Positions 1 through 5,964 of a DNA stretch of 12,921 nt are shown here, piece by piece. Below the pieces are notes generated by a model. The model was not told where the DNA came from. It saw only the letters and a list, made by a program, of their open reading frames with translations, and made no database searches. This stretch comes from Isotricha intestinalis (taxonomy: Eukaryota > Ciliophora > Litostomatea > Vestibuliferida > Isotrichidae): the NCBI GenBank assembly GCA_023807065.1, contig JAJJLU010004451.1, positions 1-12,921 on the forward strand. The letters are read 5' to 3'. The position numbers and the translations under genes are program-made. Positions within the stretch are counted from its first letter, which is position 1. Every line of letters starts with the position of its first letter.

Positions 1-319
1 TTATAAAATAACAAATTATTTTTATTTTTTTATTATTAACTCCCTAATAATTAATTCATTATTTTTTAATATAACAATAGTAAAACTGAATTTAAATAAT
101 TTAATAATGTTTGAAGGAGATAATATAAATTTTCCAAAACCTAATAAAATACATTTTTTAGATATTATCTTATTTTTTCATTGATTATAGGTTATTATGG
201 AATTATATTTGATTTTTTTAAATTTATTTTTTAAAATAATAAAAAAATAATTAATTCAAAAAGTACTTTAATTATTTATCTAAAAAATAAAAAATTTCAT
301 CATCTTTTTGAAGAAAAAA
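1..319. other. Left-edge intergenic DNA, possible end of an upstream gene
   Basis: No assignable gene. The plus frame is open from base 2 to a TGA at 182-184 (60 codons); its last part from an ATG at 107 reads MFEGDNINFPKPNK and onward, but the earlier part is low-complexity Ile/Asn/Phe. The minus strand over the same bases also carries an open frame of about 50 codons ending near base 18, with the more protein-like segment GFGKFILSPSN. Either could be the end of a neighbour cut by the window edge, or chance, since neither resembles a known family. Bases 185-319 are A/T-rich and hold the leader of the next gene. Confidence 0.3.
289..302 (+). promoter_or_regulatory. Candidate initiator upstream of the Utp4 gene
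   Basis: The string AAAAAATTTCATCA ends 17 bases before the ATG at 320. It is close to the AAAAATTCA initiator described for Entamoeba histolytica and also contains TCAT, which partly fits the parabasalid initiator TCA(Y)(T/A). A related string lies before the next gene. In DNA this rich in A and T such matches arise easily, so this is a candidate transcription start region only. No TATA-like element is convincing further upstream. Confidence 0.25.
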
Positions 320-2521
320 ATGAAGAAAGAAACAAAAAATTCAACTCCAAGAAAAAATTCTCAAATTCAATCTTCATTAGAAATTATAAGAATAAATTGT
401 ATTGATAATATTCCATCATCAATAGAAAATATATTTACATTACCATCATTAAATATTTTAGCATTATGTAGAAGTGATAATTCTATTGAAATTTGGACAA
501 TAAATTCATGGATTCAATTAATTAAAATTCCAGGTTCTCAAAAAATAAATACAAGAAGAATTTTTCTTCTTCAAAATAATAAAAATTTAAATAATAATAA
601 TAATATTTTATCTAAAATTAGATTGTTCTCTTCCGGTTTAAATGGTTATTTTATTGAATGGAATTTTGAAAATTTACTTCCTAAATTTATATATAAAAAC
701 CAAAGTGGAATTTGGGATATTACAATTAAAAAAAAAATATGCTTATTTGCTTCTGATGATGGTATTGTTAGAGGAATAAAAATAAAAAAGAATTATGAAA
801 GTTATTTAATAAAACAATATGAGAAATCAGATTCTAGAATTTTATGTATAACATATGAAAATTCTAATAATAATATTTTTTATACAGGACATTCAAATGG
901 AAATATTTGTAAATGGAATTATGATAATGGTTCAATTTTATTAACATTAACCAATCCAACAATAAATAAAAAAGAAAATTCAATTTGGAGTATAAATTCA
1001 ATAGATTCTCAATATTTATTATGTGGAGATTCTCTAGGAAAATTATTAATATATGATATAAAATTTGGTATTTTAATAAAAGAATTTAATGAACATAAAG
1101 CTCCAATTTTATCTGTGATATCAAATAAATCAACACAAAATCCAATAGCATATTTCTCAGGTTCAGACTCATTAATATGTTCAATTAAATTAGACAAAAA
1201 AAATAATATTTGGATTTTAACTTCATCATTCAGAGGACAAAGTCATGATATAAATACATTATCAATGATTAATAATGAAACTTTAATAAGTGGAGGAGTT
1301 ACTACTGATATTTGTATATATCATTTAAATAAAAATGGGAATCTTTATCAGAAATACAATGAAAAAATTTCTACTAATATTAAAAGACATATTAGTCCTT
1401 TTGAACATAAATGCTTTTATTATATTAGTGATATTAATCAATTTAATATGTTTTTTATATTACATTTAAAAGAAAATTATTGTGATTTATGGAATATTAA
1501 TTTAAATAATGGAATAAATACTTTTGTAGCTAAATTATTTAAAAGTAAAAAAAGTGATTATAATTTAATTTGTGCTAATATTAGTAAAAATGGAGAAATC
1601 ATTGGAATTTCTTATGAAGATGAAAGTGTTTTTTTCAGTTATAATTATGAAAAAAATGAAATTAAAAGATTAGGAAAAATAAAAGTACAAGCTAATTTTA
1701 TTTTCATATCTAAAGACAATAAAGCTATTCTTTTAAGTCAAAACAAATCGAAAATTTACATAGTTAAAATCTTAAATAGAGAAATTGAAAAAGAAATTCC
1801 TTTTAATGAAAAAGAAATCCTTTTGTCTGCTGATTATAATTATTTTAAAAATAATTTATGTTTTTCAACAATAAGTAAAAAATTATATTATATAAAATTA
1901 AACAATAAAAATATTCAAATTGATTCTCTTCCACATCCAGATAATTATATAACAAAAATAAAGTTTGTTGAAAATAATAATAAAATCATTACAATTGATG
2001 AAAACAATTTAATTTATATTATAGATGAACAAACTGAAAAATTTACTAAATGGACAAATCAAAGAATTGAAAAAAATGATTATCCAGAAAATTATTTAAA
2101 ATGGTATAATAAAATATTTGGTGTTTGTCCTATTGAAAAAGATAAATTTTTATTATATACAGATTATAATTACATTAAAATAGATTTAACCAAAGAAATT
2201 CCTAAAGAAAGTTTCTTTGAAAAAAATAAAATGGATAAATATGTTAAAAGTGATTGGGATAAAATTATTAAAGAATATCATGATAAAATTTATAGTAGAG
2301 AATATAAAGGAGTTGAAGATGGGAAAAAAGAAGAACAAAAAAAAGAAGAAAATAATAAAAATATAAATTTTCAAAATGATAATTTTAAAATAACATCAAG
2401 ATTCAATTCAATAATGTTTATGCAAATGTTGAATGATAAAATAATAGTGATTGAAAATGATTGGAATAAAATAATTAAATCTTTTAGTGAAGGAGTCATT
2501 GTACCTAAATATGGTCATTAA
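320..2521 (+). CDS. UTP4: Utp4/Cirhin-like WD40 protein of the small-subunit processome
   Basis: Predicted 733-residue nucleolar WD40 protein. Known role of the family: member of the t-UTP (UtpA) subcomplex that binds nascent pre-rRNA, supports 18S rRNA processing and is linked to rDNA transcription. Family signatures occur in the expected order: LALCRSDNSIEIW (residues 47-59), RLFSSGLNGYFIEW (101-114), GIWDIT (130-135), LLCGDSLGKLLIYD (233-246) followed by GILIKEFNEHKAPILSV, then SHDINTLS with SGGVTTDICIY (308-334). The C-terminus ends with VIENDWNKI and VPKYGH, matching the family's VVERPW and K-K-x-G ending. Length fits human Cirhin (686) and yeast Utp4 (776). An Asn run (about 86-95) and a Lys/Glu/Asn insert near residue 680 are lineage-specific low complexity. 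The first ATG is at 320; an in-frame TTG at 308 is an unlikely start. No intron is needed. Stop is TAA followed by A. Confidence 0.87.
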   Translation: MKKETKNSTPRKNSQIQSSLEIIRINCIDNIPSSIENIFTLPSLNILALCRSDNSIEIWTINSWIQLIKIPGSQKINTRRIFLLQNNKNLNNNNNILSKIRLFSSGLNGYFIEWNFENLLPKFIYKNQSGIWDITIKKKICLFASDDGIVRGIKIKKNYESYLIKQYEKSDSRILCITYENSNNNIFYTGHSNGNICKWNYDNGSILLTLTNPTINKKENSIWSINSIDSQYLLCGDSLGKLLIYDIKFGILIKEFNEHKAPILSVISNKSTQNPIAYFSGSDSLICSIKLDKKNNIWILTSSFRGQSHDINTLSMINNETLISGGVTTDICIYHLNKNGNLYQKYNEKISTNIKRHISPFEHKCFYYISDINQFNMFFILHLKENYCDLWNINLNNGINTFVAKLFKSKKSDYNLICANISKNGEIIGISYEDESVFFSYNYEKNEIKRLGKIKVQANFIFISKDNKAILLSQNKSKIYIVKILNREIEKEIPFNEKEILLSADYNYFKNNLCFSTISKKLYYIKLNNKNIQIDSLPHPDNYITKIKFVENNNKIITIDENNLIYIIDEQTEKFTKWTNQRIEKNDYPENYLKWYNKIFGVCPIEKDKFLLYTDYNYIKIDLTKEIPKESFFEKNKMDKYVKSDWDKIIKEYHDKIYSREYKGVEDGKKEEQKKEENNKNINFQNDNFKITSRFNSIMFMQMLNDKIIVIENDWNKIIKSFSEGVIVPKYGH

Positions 2522-2571
2522 ATAAATTTTTTAAAACCCAATAAATTAATATAATTTTTTAATAAAAAATA

Positions 2572-2580
2572 AAAAATTCA
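2572..2580 (+). promoter_or_regulatory. Candidate initiator upstream of the secreted-protein gene
   Basis: AAAAATTCA, identical to the Entamoeba histolytica initiator consensus, ends 25 bases before the ATG at 2606. The whole spacer between the two plus-strand genes is 84 bases, so the terminator of the first gene and the promoter of the second must lie within it. The resemblance to the string at 289-299 supports a shared element. Chance occurrence in A/T-rich DNA remains possible. Confidence 0.3.
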
Positions 2581-2605
2581 AAAAAATAATTTAAATAAAT
2601 AAAAA

Positions 2606-3381
2606 ATGATATTCATAAAATTAAATTTTCTTTTCATATTATTTATTTCAATTAAAGCATCAACTCCGTTAAATATTGAAGATGATTTGAATATATTAAA
2701 CACAACAAATTTTACTTGTTCATCAATAGAATCAAATTTAAAATTAGGTGATACAATTATTTTATGTATACATATACCAGAAATAAATAAAAAAATAGCA
2801 TATAAAATAAAAGTAGATGAATATAGTGTTTTAAATATAAAAAATGGTTATACACAATCAATATTAAATAAAATTGATTATGTACATTTCCTTGCACAAA
2901 TAGGAGAAATAAAATCAAATTATCCATCAGTAAATTTATTATTTTTAAACTATTATAGTTATATATAAAAAAAGCTGACAATATTGTTGTTCCATTATTT
3001 AATATAGTTATTAAGGTAAATGAAGGAAAAATTTATGAAATATTTTGGGATAATGAATGTTATGCTTGTGAAACAAATAATAATTGTTTTTCTTCAAAAA
3101 CATATTTAATTGATAATGAGAAGAATGAAACTATTTCTTATAAAAATTGTAAAGGTGATTTTGAAAATATTGATGATAGTGTTAAAGACCCTAAATTTTA
3201 TATTACTTGGTTTGGAACTGATTCTGATAAAAGGCAACTTAAAAGCTCTAATTTAGCAATGTCAAAATTTAAACAATATTCTGTAGATTCTTTATATAGT
3301 TCAGTTAAAGATGTTTTCAAAAATATTTCTGACAGTGTTGTTAATGCTAAAAATACTATAAGAAAATTATTTTCTGGTTAA
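2606..3381 (+). CDS. Small secreted cysteine-containing protein, probably one short intron
   Basis: I do not recognise the family. Exon 1 (2606-2929) starts with a signal peptide: a hydrophobic stretch from residue 6 to about 16 and a likely cleavage after Ala18. The frame then meets TAA at 2966-2968, but coding clearly continues one frame over from 2959 to TAA at 3379-3381. Removing 29 bases (2930-2958) joins them in phase 0, giving 248 residues. The mature part has six cysteines (38, 54, 142, 145, 151, 172) including C-Y-A-C, several N-x-S/T sites, and a distinctive C-terminal stretch TWFGTDSDKRQLK (191-203) followed by SNLAMSKFKQYS. This is consistent with a disulphide-bonded extracellular or luminal protein of about 230 residues. 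There is no second hydrophobic segment, so no membrane anchor. If the intron is wrong, the gene has a small indel and would be a pseudogene or an assembly error. Confidence 0.65.
2930..2958 (+). other. Candidate 29-base GT-AG intron
   Basis: Begins GTAAAT at 2930 and ends TTATAG at 2958, lies exactly between complete codons (TCA, then TTA), is almost all A and T, and its length (2 mod 3) is what is needed to join the two open frames. Alternatives are a 17-base GT-AG segment at 2958-2974, which also restores the frame but is shorter than almost any known intron, or gain of one TA in the TATATATA run at 2960-2967. The intron interior also reads as plausible protein (VNLLFLNYYS), so it is not proven. 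Confidence 0.5.
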
Positions 3382-3830
3382 ATTGTTTTTTTTGAAATTT
3401 TGATATTTTATTATATTAAAAATAGAAATTATATGTGTTAAAAAAAATTATATTTTAATTATTATTGATAAAAAATAAAAGAAGAAATGTTTTAATTAAT
3501 TATTCTGTAATTCTATTAAGTAAAATAATGATATTTTAAATATTTATTTTTAAAAGAGAAAAAACTATGATTTTGAAAAGAGAAAAATATCAAAGTGAAT
3601 ATACGTTAAAATAAATATTTTTTTTACAATCAAAGCATTTTGTTTGAAATTCTTAACGAGTAAAACTTTGTTTATAGAAGAATAAGAAAAGTGTTTGTAA
3701 AATAATCAATATTTAATCAAAATAAAAAAATAAAAAAACATTTACAAAAAATAAATGAATTAATAAAAAAGAAGGTTAAATATGTTATTAATAATATATA
3801 AAAGATTACCTCAAAAAAAATAAATAAAAT
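3382..3830. other. Intergenic A/T-rich DNA, no gene seen
   Basis: Between the secreted-protein gene and the decayed coding region I see only A/T-rich sequence with frequent stops in all frames, short homopolymers and a few short repeats, for example AAAAGAGAAAAA twice near 3553-3587. No tRNA, rRNA or other RNA gene is recognisable. Confidence 0.5.
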
Positions 3831-4524
3831 ATGTTAAGCTCTCAAAAAGAATATGAATTGTATTCTGGTCTTCTCCTTAATTCAACATTTGATGCAATAA
3901 AAGACAAAGCTTTTAACAATAAATTATGAAAATTCAATTAATTCACTTTTTTCATTTTTAAACATTAGTAATTAAATCAAGGAAAAATTAAATCACAATT
4001 TCCAAAAAGAAAAAAAATGAAAATAAATATTTTAAAATTCCAACACAAAAAATTACAAGAAAAAAAGTTTATCTTTAAAAGAACAATTAACAGTAATTAA
4101 AATTGAAGAAATAATTGCAAAGATTAAAAGATAAATTATTATTCAACAAATAGTCAATTAATTCCAATTTAATAATTAATGAATGTTGTTCACATTTTTT
4201 TTAATCTATAATTGAGAAAGTATCTTCAATAGACGAAATAATAATGGCAGTCAATGCTATTGCTAAAAATATAATTAATAAAAACTGTAAAGAATAATCA
4301 TTGTATTTATTTAATTCAAAAAAGAATTTCTTTTTTTAATGAAAAATTTTACTAAAATCAATTAAAGTTTATTAAAAAATTTATGAATACAGTATGAATA
4401 ATTGAAAAATTTATAAATAAAATAATAAAATTGAAAAATATATAATAAAAAAGATATATTTTATTGTTTCCTAAAATTTTCTATAATAAAATTCTTCAAA
4501 TTTATAAGTGAAAATATAATTTGA
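3831..4524 (+). pseudogene. Decayed coding sequence, plus strand, first part
   Basis: A trail of protein-like fragments with stops and frame changes. An ATG at 3831 opens 32 codons beginning MLSSQKEYELYSGLL and stops with TGA at 3927. At 4066-4131 the fragment SLSLKEQLTVIK leads to a helical stretch; after a frame change at about 4153, frame 2 reads SINSNLIINECCSHFF, one stop, then IIEKVSSIDEIIMAVNAIAK to a TAA at 4295. From 4435 to 4524 a third fragment reads KIYNKKDIFYCFLKFS. Amino-acid choice (Cys, Ala, Val, Glu, balanced polarity) differs from translated intergenic DNA, which supports former coding of a mainly helical protein. The family is not recognisable. The 4424-4513 part has a diverged inverted copy at 5413-5505. 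Confidence 0.4.
4424..4513 (+). repeat. Diverged inverted repeat, left copy
   Basis: About 90 bases aligning, at roughly four-fifths identity by eye, with the reverse complement of 5413-5505. Shared blocks include AATAAAATTGA, AAAAAAGATATAT, TTCCTAA and ATAAGTGAAA. In one frame both copies encode NKKDI-x-YCFL, so the similarity looks like two copies of an old coding segment rather than terminal inverted repeats. Similarity fades on both sides within about 20 bases. Confidence 0.6.
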
Positions 4525-4688
4525 CGAAATAAGAATGAATGATTTTAAAGGGAGTAATAAGATGATTTTACTTCTTCAGATTTATTACAATATATATAAT
4601 TACATCTAAAACAATGATTTTTTAGAATTCACTATTCATAAATATCATTTTAACATAAAAAACATTCACAATATAAAAAAACATATAA
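4525..4688. other. A/T-rich spacer between decayed fragments
   Basis: No intact frame. A short plus-strand fragment DDFTSSDLLQYI at about 4562-4597 is followed by repeated stops. It probably belongs to the same decayed gene as the flanking fragments but cannot be assigned. Confidence 0.3.
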
Positions 4689-4970
4689 AAATCAATAAAA
4701 ATCATAGATTATTTCTTTGAATTACTTCAATTATTATTAGATTTGATATAAGATAAATATAAAATTTTAGATGAAAAATATATTACACTATTTTTTTCAT
4801 TGTTAAAAATATTATGTTTTAAAAAAAAGATTTTCTTATATTGAATATTTTTTAATTTTTTTCTTTATTATTTCAATAAGATAAAATCAAAAACGGGTAT
4901 TAATTCATATAAAGTTTAATTAAAAATCAATGAATTATTGTCTTTAATAATTGATAAAACATTATATTGA
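4689..4970 (+). pseudogene. Decayed coding sequence, plus strand, second part
   Basis: One frame from 4689 to a TGA at 4968-4970 (94 codons) has only three internal stops, fewer than expected in such A/T-rich DNA. Its fragments read IIDYFFELLQLLLDLI, DKYKILDEKYITLFFSLLKIL, NKIKSKTGINSYKV and KINELLSLIIDKTLY. They look like amphipathic helices of a once-functional protein, perhaps the continuation of the decayed gene starting at 3831. No family is recognised, and composition alone could explain part of the signal. Confidence 0.3.
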
Positions 4971-5189
4971 AATAAATTAAAAAAATACTAAAAGAAAAAG
5001 AAAGAAACAAAGTAACTTATTTTTATATGGATAGATACTATTTAAATATATATCTCAATTATTTTTTGTAATTCGTTTTTGATATATATTTAATTCTTTT
5101 TTCAAAAATTAGATTCATAATTATTAAGATTCTTATATTCATCAATCAAAAAAAACATTGAAGTATGTATAAATAAAGATGAAATCATT

Positions 5190-5609
5190 AAATAGTATTT
5201 AAATTATTAATGAATAGATATGTTAAAATTAAATTTGAATCATAGAATAAATCTTCTTACTTTATTCAATTTTCCATTTTTAAAATTATAATCAGATAAT
5301 CATAAACTTTAAGATATTCAATTTCAATATACCAACAATGAGCTTGAATCAATTTAATTTTTATTTAAAAAATTTTAATTTTTGATTTGACTTTTTATTT
5401 CATTAATTTAAATTTCACTTATGAATTTGGAAAATTTATTTTAGAAATATTAGGAAGCAATAAGATATATCTTTTTTATTCATTATATATTTTATCAATT
5501 TTATTTTGATTTGCTTATAACACCAAATTTTATTATATTATCTATTTATTTAGAAAAAAAGAATTCGTTTTTCCTTTTCAAAATTATTGGTTTTTCCTAT
5601 TTGATAGAT
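5190..5609 (-). pseudogene. Decayed coding sequence, minus strand
   Basis: On the minus strand, frame A (5609 down to 5436) reads YQIGKTNNFEKEKRILFF, two stops, then YNKIWCYKQIKIK and KYIMNKKDISYCFLIFLK. After a frame change, frame B (5364 down to 5190) reads KLIQAHCWYIEIEYLKVYD, two stops, then EDLFYDSNLILTYLF. Trp, Cys, His and Glu occur at protein-like levels, unlike translated spacer. Further fragments (DEYKNLNNYESNFEK near 5140-5095) suggest the relic continues toward 5000, and weak ones lie up to 5690. It shares the KKDI-x-YCFL segment with the plus-strand relic, so the two probably come from one gene family lying tail to tail. The family is not recognised. The plus-strand open frame 5511-5759 opposite it is hydrophobic low complexity and probably not a gene. 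Confidence 0.4.
5413..5505 (-). repeat. Diverged inverted repeat, right copy
   Basis: Reverse-complement partner of 4424-4513, separated by about 900 bases. It differs by a four-base GAAT insertion, a few single-base indels and scattered substitutions. It lies within the minus-strand decayed coding sequence. Confidence 0.6.
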
Positions 5610-5853
5610 TTAAAATTATATAATTTTAATTTTACTAAAATCAAGTCTAAGATATTTTTAAGAATAATAATTTTTAAGATTCTATTAAATCACTTTGGTT
5701 TTCATAATTTATATTTTTTTATTGATATCTCATTTTCCCTAATTTTAATATTATATTAATATTTTTATTAAGTTAAAAATTTCAAAAAATAAAAATCAAA
5801 TTAAAAAAAAAAACTAATAATAAACTCTTAGAAATTATTCTAGATTCGAATAT

Positions 5854-5867
5854 TTTTATTTGATTAT
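5854..5867. repeat. 14-base direct repeat, first copy
   Basis: TTTTATTTGATTAT occurs here and again at 5927-5940, 73 bases apart start to start, just beyond the 3' end of the giant minus-strand gene. The second copy overlaps the hairpin at 5906-5935. Confidence 0.5.
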
Positions 5868-5905
5868 GATTAATATATTTTCTAAAAAAAATTAAAAATA
5901 TATAA

Positions 5906-5935
5906 CAAATAAAAGGTATAAAAAGCTTTTATTTG
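5906..5935 (-). repeat. Hairpin beyond the 3' end of the giant gene
   Basis: Perfect 10-base inverted repeat CAAATAAAAG / CTTTTATTTG with a 10-base loop, 30 to 59 bases beyond the TAA of the minus-strand gene. It may sit in the 3' untranslated region and mark the transcript end, but eukaryotic 3' ends do not usually depend on hairpins, so the role is a guess. Confidence 0.35.
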
Positions 5936-5964
5936 ATTATCATATTATTATTAATATTAGTAAA

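Noticed and set aside
308..319. TTG at 308 as the start of the Utp4 gene
   Set aside because: Eukaryotic initiation at TTG is rare, and an ATG follows in frame at 320 with a suitable leader.
2958..2974. 17-base GT-AG segment as the intron of the secreted-protein gene
   Set aside because: It restores the frame, but is shorter than almost all known introns and lacks a plausible branch site. The 29-base candidate fits better.
2959..2975. Programmed ribosomal frameshift at the A-run in the secreted-protein gene
   Set aside because: The A-run lies after the TAA of the first frame, so a ribosome would stop before reaching it, and no slippery heptamer precedes the stop.
4424..5505. DNA transposon with terminal inverted repeats
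   Set aside because: No target-site duplication is visible at the outer ends, no transposase motif is found between the arms, and both arms look like former coding sequence. Kept as inverted copies of a decayed gene instead.
3831..5690. Intact gene with many miniature introns instead of a decayed one
   Set aside because: The stops checked (for example at 3927, 4132, 4522 and 5438) are not flanked by GT...AG segments that would remove them.
5511..5759. 82-codon plus-strand hydrophobic frame
   Set aside because: Starts without ATG at the reported position, is Ile/Leu/Phe low complexity and lies opposite the minus-strand decayed coding sequence, whose fragments contain Trp, Cys and Glu.
5838..5850. 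GATTCGAAT as the T-loop of a tRNA gene
   Set aside because: It is a short palindrome; no acceptor or anticodon stem of a tRNA can be drawn around it.
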